64,000 nucleotides of DNA, from NCBI GenBank assembly GCA_019359095.1, contig JAHHHZ010000023.1, positions 1 through 64,000 of the forward strand. The letters run 5' to 3'. This document shows, one piece after another, positions 43,503 to 51,518 of the stretch. The notes under the pieces are model-generated. The model worked only from the letters and a program-made list of their open reading frames with translations, searched no databases and had not been told where the DNA came from. Position 1 is the stretch's first letter; each line of letters starts with the position of its first letter. A program made the translations under genes and the position numbers. The stretch is from Pleurocapsa minor HA4230-MV1. Lineage in GTDB: Bacteria; Cyanobacteriota; Cyanobacteriia; Cyanobacteriales; Xenococcaceae.

Positions 43503-44285
43503 TCAAATTGGTAGTGTACCCCCCGAACGCATCAAGTTTCTATGGATGATTGATTCATAGACAGTATCGCCCCCATACTTGTCTTTGACTTGCTCACGTA
43601 GCAATCTGCCATATTCTGCCCATTCGGCTTTAGAGTTAAACCGTGGTAATTCAGGTTCAAAAAATGGGTCAAAAGCTAAATGCCATCCTTTTTTGAGGCA
43701 ATCCATGATAAAACCATGTGGCTTGGGGATCTCTTTAGAACCATTACGGTAGAGTAACAATTGGATAGCATCAACTACCTCATCAACTTTTCGGTTTGCC
43801 AGACGATAAATGCGGTTTAAAGCGTCTCGGTCAAACTTTAAGTTAATTTGTCTAAGTAAGCTATCTATCTTAGATATATCTTGCTGCTGCTGCTCATACA
43901 CACGTTTTTTGTGTTCATCGCTGTACATGGGATCTCCCGTTTTTAGTTTGGGAATCGACGCGCATTTTGCGCTTTGAATTTTCTCAACAAAAGCTAGCGG
44001 TCTAACACGAATTTTGTAAACCCAAGGATTATATCTTTTGAGAATAGTGACCATGCCTTGAGTTTTATCATCGAGTTGAGCGATCGCGGTCGTGATGGTC
44101 TTACGATGAAATTCACCCCGCGCTCTGACTTTACCAATCCAACGGTTTGTTACCCTAAGATCGATCTCAACTTCAGTTGGTTCATTTAGCTTTCCTTTAC
44201 GCAATATGTCACGTAAAACGTATCCTTGTGATTCGCTCAAATTGCATGCTAGAGCGAATTTGTCATGTTTTTTTGTCCAGGTCAT
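43503..44285 (-). CDS. putative replication/DNA-binding protein of the island
   Basis: The 260-residue basic protein has an N-terminal winged-helix-like part (GYVLRDILRKGKLNEPTEVE; RKTITTAIAQL) and a C-terminal helical part ending KEIPKPHGFIMDCLKKGWHL. That last pattern resembles the end of DnaD-like or plasmid replication-initiator proteins. No ATPase or nuclease motif is seen. It lies between the regulator gene and the recombinase, where phage early replication genes are often found. Confidence 0.5.
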   Translation of the reverse strand: MTWTKKHDKFALACNLSESQGYVLRDILRKGKLNEPTEVEIDLRVTNRWIGKVRARGEFHRKTITTAIAQLDDKTQGMVTILKRYNPWVYKIRVRPLAFVEKIQSAKCASIPKLKTGDPMYSDEHKKRVYEQQQQDISKIDSLLRQINLKFDRDALNRIYRLANRKVDEVVDAIQLLLYRNGSKEIPKPHGFIMDCLKKGWHLAFDPFFEPELPRFNSKAEWAEYGRLLREQVKDKYGGDTVYESIIHRNLMRSGGTLPI

Positions 44286-44358
44286 GATTAGAATGTATTT
44301 AATTACATTGAATTGGTTAAGCGAGTAAAGCAGTAATCTTTACTCGCTAATTTTTTGA

Positions 44359-44604
44359 CTAATACTTATCGGAAAAATCGTCGGGAAGCTCATCAACTTT
44401 TTCAATCTTCAGTTGCTTGCATAACAATTTAAGCTGTATCAAATTTGGTCTAGTTTCGGTTTTACCTAAAATCCATCTTTGATAAGTTTTTAGTGGTATT
44501 TTGCAAGCTTCGGCAAACTCTTTCTGATTAAGATTAGTTCGCTCGATCCTGAGAGCTTCAATCATTGATTCACTTTGCTTTAACTTTCGATCTCCATGCT
44601 TCAT
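44359..44604 (-). CDS. helix-turn-helix repressor-like regulator
   Basis: The 81-residue protein contains LNQKEFAEACKIPLKTYQRW, an HTH of the Cro/XRE type, followed by a helix-rich C-terminus ending DDFSDKY. Two palindromic operator-like sites lie within 56 bp upstream of its start codon. It probably represses its own gene and the rightward promoter that overlaps these sites. Confidence 0.75.
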   Translation of the reverse strand: MKHGDRKLKQSESMIEALRIERTNLNQKEFAEACKIPLKTYQRWILGKTETRPNLIQLKLLCKQLKIEKVDELPDDFSDKY

Positions 44605-44613
44605 TTTACATAA

Positions 44614-44660
44614 AAAAAGTCAAGTTGACTTTTTCTTTTAAAAAGGTCATAATGACTTTT
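44614..44660 (+). promoter_or_regulatory. rightward promoter overlapped by two repressor operators
   Basis: Operator 1 (44614-44634) is a perfect odd-length palindrome AAAAAGTCAA-G-TTGACTTTTT. Operator 2 (44641-44660) is AAAAGGTCAT-A-ATGACTTTT, with one mismatch. Their centres are 27 bp apart. A strong sigma70-type promoter is embedded: -35 TTGACT (44625-44630), a 17-bp spacer and -10 CATAAT (44648-44653). Transcription would start near 44660, toward the structured RNA. Confidence 0.75.
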
Positions 44661-44734
44661 AGATAGACAACAAAAAACACCAAGTGCCACAGAACGGTAA
44701 TTTTGAAACACTTGATGCCTTTAATTGTCTCTTA

Positions 44735-44915
44735 TGATTGCCCGATGAATATCGGTGTGAGTCCTGTAGGTGCAAATCCTACCTAGCGGAACTGGTAAAG
44801 CCAGTTAACGAGGCATTAGTAAGGCGGCTTTTGAGAAAGAATACTCTTACTCAAAACGCGCCGTATCTCTTAGCAGCGTGGTTAGTGACCACGGGTATGA
44901 GTACTAGCAATTAAC
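44735..44915 (+). ncRNA. structured non-coding RNA, HEARO/IscB omega-RNA-like
   Basis: Non-coding sequence with at least five successive stems: CCGAT-GAAT-ATCGG (44742-44755), GTAGG/CCTAC (44766-44782), AACTGG/CCAGTT (44790-44806), a long arm with TTTTGAG/CTCAAAA (44829-44856) inside GGCG/CGCC, and CGTGGT/ACCACG (44877-44893). The block GGCATTAGTAAGGCGG recalls the CATTCGTAAGGC segment of a published IscB guide-scaffold RNA as I remember it. The promoter at 44625-44653 points into it. No IscB, IsrB or TnpB gene lies within the window. Alternatives are a group II intron fragment or another phage RNA. The structure is well supported; the family name is tentative. Confidence 0.55.
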
Positions 44916-44944
44916 CATGTACCACTGAAAATTAAATCAAACCT

Positions 44945-45229
44945 ATGTGCAACATCGATCGTGGAGCAGAAGCTCAAATTTTAACTATGGGGTTAAACCT
45001 AATCACCAAGGCGATAGAAGCCAGCGTGAAGGAAAATAACCATATACAGTCAACCGATGTACTAGCGACCGCTACTACAGCATATCAGCAAGGCAAAATT
45101 ACCAAAAGTCAGTTTATGGCAGTAATTAATGCTCTAGATGAACAAGCTAGCTCTACCAAAGCTCACGACCAGCCAAGCTGGATCAGCGAATACATTGAAG
45201 CTAACCATTATCTGAATCAATATCGTTAG
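44945..45229 (+). CDS. small unknown protein downstream of the structured RNA
   Basis: The 94-residue protein contains MGLNLITKAIEASVKENNHI and TATTAYQQGKITKSQFMAVI followed by DQPSWISEYIEANHYLN. It is helical and acidic. It lies 30 bp after the RNA and may share its transcript. No family is recognised. Confidence 0.62.
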   Translation: MCNIDRGAEAQILTMGLNLITKAIEASVKENNHIQSTDVLATATTAYQQGKITKSQFMAVINALDEQASSTKAHDQPSWISEYIEANHYLNQYR

Positions 45230-45302
45230 TAAATTTTAAAGTTATGCCTATTCTAGATATGGCATATTTTTGAAGACTTTTATTTTATGAATTAACCAAA
45301 AT

Positions 45303-45479
45303 ATGAAATATAAGACAATAACTTACCAGCGAGTTAAAAACTTGGGTAACTATGAATCAGAACGCCTTGAGCTATCGGTAGAACTAGATGAGGATGATGA
45401 TGAAGAAGTGGCGATCGCATCACTAAAATCTAAAGTAGAACAAGCTTTGGGTATTGAATTTGACCAACCACCTTTTTAA
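45303..45479 (+). CDS. small acidic unknown protein
   Basis: The 58-codon gene begins MKYKTITYQRVKNLGNYESE and continues RLELSVELDEDDDEEVAIAS before a helix ending in QPPF. The pattern (two strands with Y-x-R-V-x-N-L-G-N-Y-E, then an acidic loop and helix) recalls small proteins of cyanobacterial mobile regions, of unknown function. It is followed 3 bp later by the next small gene. Confidence 0.68.
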   Translation: MKYKTITYQRVKNLGNYESERLELSVELDEDDDEEVAIASLKSKVEQALGIEFDQPPF

Positions 45480-45482
45480 ACC

Positions 45483-45755
45483 ATGAGTGAAATTATTTAC
45501 GATTTACATGAGTTGAGATCTCAAAATATACCACCAGAAAGCCTTACTGATTGGATGGCGTTTGTTACTGCCACAAATACTCGTAGTGCATACTGGTTAA
45601 TGCGCTCATTTATTGATACTTATGGCATTGAAACATTTTGGGCATATAAAGATCAACAGATGAAGCAAAAATATGGCGTAGTTTTAAGCTCATCTCAAAA
45701 AATAGAATATATAAACAACATGAGGAATTCGGAAAATAGTTTTGTTAATGATTGA
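45483..45755 (+). CDS. small unknown protein
   Basis: The 90-residue protein contains SLTDWMAFVTATNTRSAYWL and TYGIETFWAYKDQQMKQKYG. It is helical and Trp/Tyr-rich. It overlaps the following gene by 8 bp and follows the previous one by 3 bp, so three small genes form a unit. Confidence 0.6.
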   Translation: MSEIIYDLHELRSQNIPPESLTDWMAFVTATNTRSAYWLMRSFIDTYGIETFWAYKDQQMKQKYGVVLSSSQKIEYINNMRNSENSFVND

Positions 45756-45975
45756 ACCAAAATATCAGATCGGCGATCGCATTGCCGATAGTCCCTTTAC
45801 CGTCTGTGGTTCACTCACTTTAAGTAACGGTACACATCGCTATTTTATTCAGGTAGCCGATTCAGACAATACTTTTGTTGGTACTGAAGATGATATTGAG
45901 CAAGCAATTGTTTTAGTCAAGAATGAAGTTAACCGCCTGATGAGTATCGCTTTGGAACAGCGATCGAAACTTTAG
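45748..45975 (+). CDS. small unknown protein
   Basis: From the ATG overlapping the previous stop (45748), 75 residues begin MIEPKYQIGDRIADSPFTVC and end in a helix with ALEQRSKL. The segment KYQIGDRI...F-x-V-C-G suggests a small SH3-like barrel. A TTG 6 bp upstream is an alternative start. No function is known. Confidence 0.6.
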   Translation: MIEPKYQIGDRIADSPFTVCGSLTLSNGTHRYFIQVADSDNTFVGTEDDIEQAIVLVKNEVNRLMSIALEQRSKL

Positions 45976-46226
45976 TAATTACTATAGTCGCGGGATAGTT
46001 CCAACCTATCCTGTATGGGATGTATTGCGCTTTTAAATAGAAATAAGCCTTTGTGCTTTCATGCTTCACAAGCCAAAATTCCCATGACAAAACGCTGATC
46101 AACGTGCTTACAGAGAGAAAAAGGATAATTCCTTTGGGTGTTTCACAAGCCGATCAACGTTCTACGGCGCGTTTTATGAATGAATACTCATACATAAAAG
46201 ATGCCTTAATTACCTACACCCATTAT
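45976..46226 (+). other. leader of the IS110-like gene, possible bridge-RNA region
   Basis: These 250 bp precede the first conserved residues of the DEDD transposase. They include the hairpin GGATAG-TTCCAAC-CTATCC (45993-46011). An open frame runs through part of the region (from 46053), but its 58 codons look unlike the conserved protein. In IS110 elements the sequence before the gene encodes a bridge RNA that selects target and donor, so this is a candidate location only. Confidence 0.35.
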
Positions 46227-47453
46227 ATGTTTAATCGAATAATTGGCTTAGATGTCGGTCGCGGATCGGCTGTTTTGTGCTGCTTACACGAATTCCCCAC
46301 GAATATTCAAAAGCACTATCGCGAATTGAAAAATACCAAACAATTTTACAAAATAGATTGCTCGCGTGTAGGGGTAGATAAATTATTATCTCTTGAGCCA
46401 ACGGGCATAGTCTTAGAGCCAACGGGACATTGGTATAGCCAATTCTGGGTAACAGTCGCCGATAAATATGGCATTCCTATTTATTGGATTGGGCATAACG
46501 ATCTCGAAAAAGTTCGTGGTAGCTATGGTTTTACTAATAAACGCGATGAAGAAGACGCTCTCTGTCTTGCTGCTTCGTATTTTGACGATCGCTTTATCGA
46601 TATTCACGGTCAAAAGCGTTTTCTTAATTTAATTCAATCGGTAGCTATTACTAGATTACGCGAGTTATTTCATGAGAAGGAACAGCTACAGAAACTTAGA
46701 TCGGGGTTAATTTCTCAGCTGCGACAAAGACTAAGTTACGAGTTTCCAGAAGCAGCGCGCCACACTATGAACATTAGTGATCAAAGAAGTTACACGCCAA
46801 TTATTTATTGGCTAGCTTTTAACCACTCCAACACACGCTATGACAACAAGTACAAACTATCTATTGCACCAGAATTAGGGATAGAAATATCCACCTACAC
46901 GCGCTCTCACGCAAAAATAATTGTGGGTTTAGAGATGCGAATCGGGGTGATCCTCGAAACGATTACCGAAGAAATAAGTCAGAAAGAATTCGATGATTAT
47001 AATGCCGTGTTTGACCGATTTAACTTTGGTCTAAACGTTAGGACATTACTGCTATTTAATTTGTACCCGTTTGAGAAATTTCTAGTAGCAGGCAAACCGT
47101 GGGTGGAATACGAACGCAAATCGGGTAAATTACAAAAGCGCGATCGCTCTTTACGTAAGTTTCAAGCTTTTATGGGACTATCCTATAGCTACAAACAATC
47201 AGGGGATAAGGTTAAACGTAAGTTTCACGGCAATTCCATGATTCGTTCCCATCTTTATATCTGGGCGGTTTGTGTGCTTTCTCGAACCAAAAATATCAAA
47301 CACAATCAACTGACTCAAGAATTAAGCGATCGCTATACTGAATTAAGGAAATCAGTCAAGGGTAAAGACGCGCTAACTAGAATTCTATTTAAATTAACTC
47401 GAATGCTGTTTTACGAGCTTCTCAAGCAGATTAATCAAGTTAGAATAGATTAG
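46227..47453 (+). CDS. IS110-like transposase/recombinase (DEDD + C-terminal Ser domain)
   Basis: From the ATG at 46227 the 408-residue protein begins MFNRIIGLDVGRGSAVLCCL. It has the RuvC-like acidic set: D in GLDVG, E in VLEPTGHWYSQF and D-x-x-D-A in NKRDEEDALCLAA. It also has the C-terminal Transposase_20-like segment FMGLSYSYKQSGDKVKRKFH, with the candidate Ser in QSG. This is the IS110/IS1111/Piv architecture, divergent from common IS110 proteins. Earlier in-frame ATGs (46053, 46176) would add up to 58 poorly conserved residues. It ends 22 bp before mutS2 with no terminator. Confidence 0.75.
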   Translation: MFNRIIGLDVGRGSAVLCCLHEFPTNIQKHYRELKNTKQFYKIDCSRVGVDKLLSLEPTGIVLEPTGHWYSQFWVTVADKYGIPIYWIGHNDLEKVRGSYGFTNKRDEEDALCLAASYFDDRFIDIHGQKRFLNLIQSVAITRLRELFHEKEQLQKLRSGLISQLRQRLSYEFPEAARHTMNISDQRSYTPIIYWLAFNHSNTRYDNKYKLSIAPELGIEISTYTRSHAKIIVGLEMRIGVILETITEEISQKEFDDYNAVFDRFNFGLNVRTLLLFNLYPFEKFLVAGKPWVEYERKSGKLQKRDRSLRKFQAFMGLSYSYKQSGDKVKRKFHGNSMIRSHLYIWAVCVLSRTKNIKHNQLTQELSDRYTELRKSVKGKDALTRILFKLTRMLFYELLKQINQVRID

Positions 47454-47475
47454 AGAGAAGTATGACAGACTGCCT

Positions 47476-49872
47476 GTGATTATCACTGAAACTTTAGACT
47501 TATTGGAATGGCAACGTTTATGCCAGAATTTAGCCACCTTTGCAGCAACTAAGTTAGGTGTGGTGGCAGCGCGTCATTTGAGATTACCTGACACCCAGGC
47601 GCAAAGTGAAAGTTTACTGGCTCAAACTAAAGAGATTTACAACTTAGAACAGCAGCTAGATTCTGGTTGGACTTTTAAAGGAATTAAAGATGTCGGCGCG
47701 TCTTTAGAAAGATCGGCGATTGGGGGTATTTTATCCGCTCAGGAATTGCTGGATATAGCGAGTACCCTAGCAGGAATGCGTTATCTGCGACGTTTGATTG
47801 ATGCTAACGAAGAGTTAGTAACTTTATCTGAGTTAGTAGCTGATGTACGTACCTATCCTGAAATTGAGCAAGAAATCCATCATTGTATTGACGATCGCGC
47901 TGAAATAACCGATCGCGCTAACCCAAAATTAGCAGGTATTCGGAGTGAGATTAAAAATCTGCGGAGTCGGATTTATACAGTACTGCAAGGCATTATGCAG
48001 CGTAACTCCACAGCCATCCAGGAAGCGGTAATTACTCAACGGGGCGATCGCTTTGTCCTATCTGTCAAACCTGGTCAAAAGGAGACGATTAAGGGGATTG
48101 TTCACGATGTTTCGAGTACGGGTTCAACTTATTATATTGAGCCAAATGTGATTATTCACTTGGGTAATCAGCTACGGCAAAAAGAGCGCCAGGAACAGCG
48201 GGAAGAAGAGATTATTTTAAAAGGGCTGTCAGATAAGGTGGCAGGTGTACAGGAAGATTTAGAAAGAGTCTTGATTGCTGCCACGATCTTAGATTTAGCC
48301 ACGGCGAGGGCGCGTTATGGTTTGTGGTTAGAGGCAAATCCGCCTCGGTTTATCGATCCAGAACAAGAGGACACTACCCTACGTCGTTTACGTCATCCCC
48401 TGTTGGTTTGGCAACAACAGCATGAACAAGGAACAGCAGTAGTACCAATTGATGTCTTAGTCAAACCAGAAACTAAGGTGGTAGCTATAACAGGGCCGAA
48501 TACGGGAGGCAAAACCGTTACCCTGAAGACAATGGGGTTGGCTGCGTTAATGGCAAAAGCAGGTATGTTTGTTCCCGCGCAAGTACCTGTAGAATTACCC
48601 TGGTTTGATGTAGTTTTGGCTGATATTGGCGATGAACAGTCTTTACAACAAAGCTTATCGACTTTTTCTGGACATATTCGTCGTATTAGTCGAATTATTC
48701 AAGCTTTACAAGGTAATAATGGTAATTCTTTGATTCTTTTAGATGAAGTGGGTGCAGGAACAGATCCCGCCGAAGGAAGTGCCTTGGCGATCGCATTATT
48801 GAAATATCTCGCCGAACATGGTTTATTAACTATTGCCACTACCCATTATGGAGAATTAAAGGCTCTCAAGTATCAGGATGCTAGATTTGAGAATGCTTCC
48901 GTAGAGTTTGATGATAGTACTCTCCAACCAACCTATAGGCTGCTATGGGGAATCCCTGGGCGCTCTAATGCTTTAACTATTGCTCAACGCCTCGGCTTAA
49001 ATACAGAAATTATTCAAGAAGCGCAGTCTTTGGTTGGCACAGGCTCGGCAGAAGACGTAAATCAGGTAATTGCTGCCTTAGAAGCTCAAAGGAGAGAACA
49101 AGAAGCCAAAGCTAATGAAGCGGGTAAGCTACTAGAACAAACAGAGCGTTTTTATGCAGAAGTGTCGGCTAAAGCCTCTTTATTACAAGAACGAGAACAG
49201 TCCTTAAAAGTATATCAGGAACAAGCGGTACAGGATGCGATCGCCCAAGCCAAAAAAGAGGTAGCCAGCGTTATTCGTCGGCTACAGCAGGGAGAGCAAA
49301 CCATGCAAAAAACCCAGCAGGCGACAGAAGCCTTAGATCTCATCACTAGCCAGGAATTAGCTAAAACTCAGACACCACAAGCAGCTAAACCCAGCTATAA
49401 ACCCAAGGTAGGCGAAAAAATTAGAATTCCCCGCCTCAATCAAACGGCAGAGGTATTGAGTATTGATGAAGAGACAGAACAACTAACTGTACGCTTTGGC
49501 ATGATGAAAATGAATGTCGCCATGCTAGAAATTGAATCTCTCAGTGGACAAAAAGCCGATCTCAAACCAAAAGAGACCAAGAAAAAACCTCTAACCGAAA
49601 CTCAACGCCAAAAAACGCCAGTGTTAGTCAGGACATCGAGAAATACCCTAGATATTCGTGGTCAAAGGGTAGATAATGCCGAAATTGAGGTAGATAATGC
49701 GATCGCCAAAGCTATTGAAGCAGGAGTACTGTGGATCATTCATGGTAAAGGTACAGGACGTTTACGCCAGGGTGTACATGAATATCTCCAGCGTCATCCC
49801 CAGGTAGAGAAATTTGAACTTGCATCTCAGAAAGAAGGTGGTGCAGGCGTAACTTTGGTCTATCTAAAATAG
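47476..49872 (+). CDS. mutS2: endonuclease MutS2
   Basis: The 798-residue protein has the MutS core without the mismatch-recognition domain. It has the clamp/lever helices, ATPase Walker A GPNTGGKTVTLKTMG (near residue 340) and Walker B SLILLDEVGAGTDPAEG, a long coiled coil (about 520-640) and a C-terminal Smr nuclease domain (LDIRGQRVDNAE ... WIIHGKGTGRLRQGV). MutS2 suppresses recombination and acts on collided ribosomes in other bacteria. The start is GTG (47476), only 22 bp after the IS110-like gene, so its native promoter may have been displaced. Confidence 0.96.
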   Translation: MIITETLDLLEWQRLCQNLATFAATKLGVVAARHLRLPDTQAQSESLLAQTKEIYNLEQQLDSGWTFKGIKDVGASLERSAIGGILSAQELLDIASTLAGMRYLRRLIDANEELVTLSELVADVRTYPEIEQEIHHCIDDRAEITDRANPKLAGIRSEIKNLRSRIYTVLQGIMQRNSTAIQEAVITQRGDRFVLSVKPGQKETIKGIVHDVSSTGSTYYIEPNVIIHLGNQLRQKERQEQREEEIILKGLSDKVAGVQEDLERVLIAATILDLATARARYGLWLEANPPRFIDPEQEDTTLRRLRHPLLVWQQQHEQGTAVVPIDVLVKPETKVVAITGPNTGGKTVTLKTMGLAALMAKAGMFVPAQVPVELPWFDVVLADIGDEQSLQQSLSTFSGHIRRISRIIQALQGNNGNSLILLDEVGAGTDPAEGSALAIALLKYLAEHGLLTIATTHYGELKALKYQDARFENASVEFDDSTLQPTYRLLWGIPGRSNALTIAQRLGLNTEIIQEAQSLVGTGSAEDVNQVIAALEAQRREQEAKANEAGKLLEQTERFYAEVSAKASLLQEREQSLKVYQEQAVQDAIAQAKKEVASVIRRLQQGEQTMQKTQQATEALDLITSQELAKTQTPQAAKPSYKPKVGEKIRIPRLNQTAEVLSIDEETEQLTVRFGMMKMNVAMLEIESLSGQKADLKPKETKKKPLTETQRQKTPVLVRTSRNTLDIRGQRVDNAEIEVDNAIAKAIEAGVLWIIHGKGTGRLRQGVHEYLQRHPQVEKFELASQKEGGAGVTLVYLK

Positions 49873-49998
49873 AAAAAGCCAGCTTATCGATAGAAGATAT
49901 CTAAACCATCGATCGCGATCGGGTGAAATGTAGTCATGGAATAGCTCCTGGTTTATGGAGGTAAAATTGAAGTGTTGGTGTGAATGAGTATTGAACGA

Positions 49999-50463
49999 TT
50001 AAATGCGCTGCCACACCAACTCGAAAACTGTTTCAACACCATCATTTAACGCTGGCGACGTTTTCAGTGTCAGTCGGCTTTTACTCAGAGTAAAGGTGCG
50101 AACTAACGTTGTACCAACCCGATTAGGAATCGATGCAATTTCGATCTGGTGAATTACTGTGTTGCCACTCAGCCTATAAGTTCCAGCGTAAGCATTAAAT
50201 GTCGTGAACGCTTGAGCCAGTTCTTCAACAGGTAGGGATTGCATCTCTTGACTCAATGGCGATCGCACCTCTTGACTCAGCAGTGAGCGATCGCTCTGAG
50301 AAAACATCACCATCATATGACTATTTGAGGTGTAGGTAATGTAGCCAGTTGGATTTGCTCCATACACTTCTGGTGTCACCGTTTCATCAGCATGAATAGC
50401 AGTTGCAGAAATTAACTTCCAAATGCCAATCAGAGAATTATTTTGAATCGATGGTGTAGACAT
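49999..50463 (-). CDS. lipocalin-like domain protein
   Basis: The 154-residue protein begins with the lipocalin-like family motif SLIGIWKLISATAIHADETV, then YGANPTGYITYTSNSHMMVM, and ends in beta strands (LVRTFTLSKSRLTLKTSP; FELVWQRI). Such small beta-barrel proteins probably bind a hydrophobic ligand. An 18-residue degenerate duplication (SLLSQEVRSPLSQEMQSL) lies in the middle. It is 31 bp downstream of an intradiol dioxygenase gene and co-directional, so the pair may handle the same aromatic compound. Confidence 0.8.
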   Translation of the reverse strand: MSTPSIQNNSLIGIWKLISATAIHADETVTPEVYGANPTGYITYTSNSHMMVMFSQSDRSLLSQEVRSPLSQEMQSLPVEELAQAFTTFNAYAGTYRLSGNTVIHQIEIASIPNRVGTTLVRTFTLSKSRLTLKTSPALNDGVETVFELVWQRI

Positions 50464-50494
50464 AAAGTTTAGTCGTTGCTTGATAAGTTTCCGC

Positions 50495-51355
50495 TCAAGT
50501 AATGGGTTTCAACACAAAATCAAACTCGGTTGTGTAGAATGGCTTACTTAGCTTCCGCGCCTTGAGTTCCTCTGGTGCTTCGTGCTTTTGCAATTGAACG
50601 ATCGCCGAGCGCACTGCAAAGGTTGTATCTGAATCCAGGTGAGGATCACCAGCCATAAAAATTTGGGTTGTCAGCGGAGTGTACTGTGGCGCACTGAGTT
50701 TGAAATGGACGTGAGCTGCTCGCCAGGTATGCCGTCCTAGCAGTCGCAGTAACTCGCCCGATGGACCGCTGGCTGGCACATTATAACCGAGTGGCACAAC
50801 GGTTTCAAACTGATACTTGCCACTGATATCAGTTGTAAAACATCCCCGAAAATTCCCCTGCGGTTGAGATGAATCCTGAATGTCATACAGTCCCTTAGAA
50901 TTCGGTTGCCAAACATCAATCAAAGAATTGGCGATCGGCTGACCATTTAAATCCAAAACACTACCTGACAGGAAAAGCGAGTCTCCTTCTGGATCGAGGC
51001 CTAAGCGATCGCCCATCTGCCGTTCAGGTGCATTCGGCACATATAACGGCCCTTCTAAATTGCTCTCTGTGCCATGATGGGCATCGTGTAGTAGTTCTAC
51101 CAACTCTGAGATTCCGAGTAGATCCGTCAACATATGGATCTCGCCAGAGGAAATCTCTTGAGTGTAATGACTTGCTTGGTTGAGAAAATCACGTCCCTGC
51201 TGCAATTCTGATTCAGTCAGATTCATCTCACGCACAAAGTCATGCAAATGTTGAATCAAGCTCGTGTAAATTTCATATAGTCGTGGGTGAGATTTACCGC
51301 GATCGCCATGATTGACAACAGCTTGAGTAATATTGTCAAGCGTAATCTTCTGCAT
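50495..51355 (-). CDS. intradiol ring-cleavage dioxygenase (catechol/hydroxyquinol 1,2-dioxygenase type)
   Basis: The 286-residue protein has an N-terminal helical linker domain (about 1-100) and a catalytic beta domain. The Fe(III) ligands are visible as Tyr in WQPNSKGLYDIQD, Tyr in PLGYNVP and the His pair in RAAHVHFKL, with EGPLYVPNAP preceding. It would split catechol-type rings between the hydroxyls to a cis,cis-muconate-type product. Ring-cleavage pathways are not typical of cyanobacteria and no muconate-cycloisomerase genes are adjacent. It overlaps the broken MOSC gene upstream by 20 bp. Confidence 0.9.
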   Translation of the reverse strand: MQKITLDNITQAVVNHGDRGKSHPRLYEIYTSLIQHLHDFVREMNLTESELQQGRDFLNQASHYTQEISSGEIHMLTDLLGISELVELLHDAHHGTESNLEGPLYVPNAPERQMGDRLGLDPEGDSLFLSGSVLDLNGQPIANSLIDVWQPNSKGLYDIQDSSQPQGNFRGCFTTDISGKYQFETVVPLGYNVPASGPSGELLRLLGRHTWRAAHVHFKLSAPQYTPLTTQIFMAGDPHLDSDTTFAVRSAIVQLQKHEAPEELKARKLSKPFYTTEFDFVLKPIT

Positions 51356-51518
51356 AATTTAACTCCTTTTTAGCTAAGTGATTAATGTCTGGATAGATGT
51401 AGATTGCTTTATCTATCCCTCCATGAGCGGTGAAATTAGCTTGTTTATTACCTTCTAAATTGAGCGATTGCGTTATGGTGCGATCTCTAACTGGCTCTTG
51501 GAAAATTCCAGTGAGCAT
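51336..51518 (-). pseudogene. MOSC-domain (YiiM-like) gene fragment
   Basis: A 60-codon frame reads TGIFQEPVRDRTITQSLNLE and then NFTAHGGIDKAIYIYPDINH. This is the N-terminal strand region of MOSC proteins (TGI-x-K-x-P-V ... V-H-G-G-x-D-K-A-V-Y-x-Y). Intact proteins run about 200 residues and carry a conserved Cys later, which is missing. The fragment runs into the dioxygenase start, so the rest was lost, probably when the dioxygenase pair was inserted. Confidence 0.75.

Larger units (their letters stand above)
34760..47460. mobile_element. accessory island: prophage-like or satellite-like integrated element
   Basis: A continuous block of unfamiliar genes separates the Hlip gene from mutS2. 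It contains a compact leftward operon with fibre-like, peptidoglycan-hydrolase and membrane genes, a short tyrosine recombinase, a replication-like protein, an HTH repressor with operators, a structured RNA, small ORFs and an IS110-like transposase. No terminase, portal, major capsid, packaging ATPase or tail-sheath gene is recognisable, and I found no direct repeats marking att sites. The boundaries are estimates from the flanking core genes, and the IS110-like gene may be a separate insertion. Confidence 0.7.

Noticed and set aside
44766-44782. tRNA T-arm-like stem-loop (GTAGG-TGCAAAT-CCTAC)
   Set aside because: No matching acceptor stem, D arm or anticodon arm is placed correctly around it. 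It is one of several stems in a larger structured RNA.
44735-44915. Group II intron or cobalamin riboswitch
   Set aside because: No domain V-like hairpin or intron-encoded protein was seen, and the cobalamin box with its usual conserved segments is absent. The omega-RNA-like reading fits better but stays tentative.
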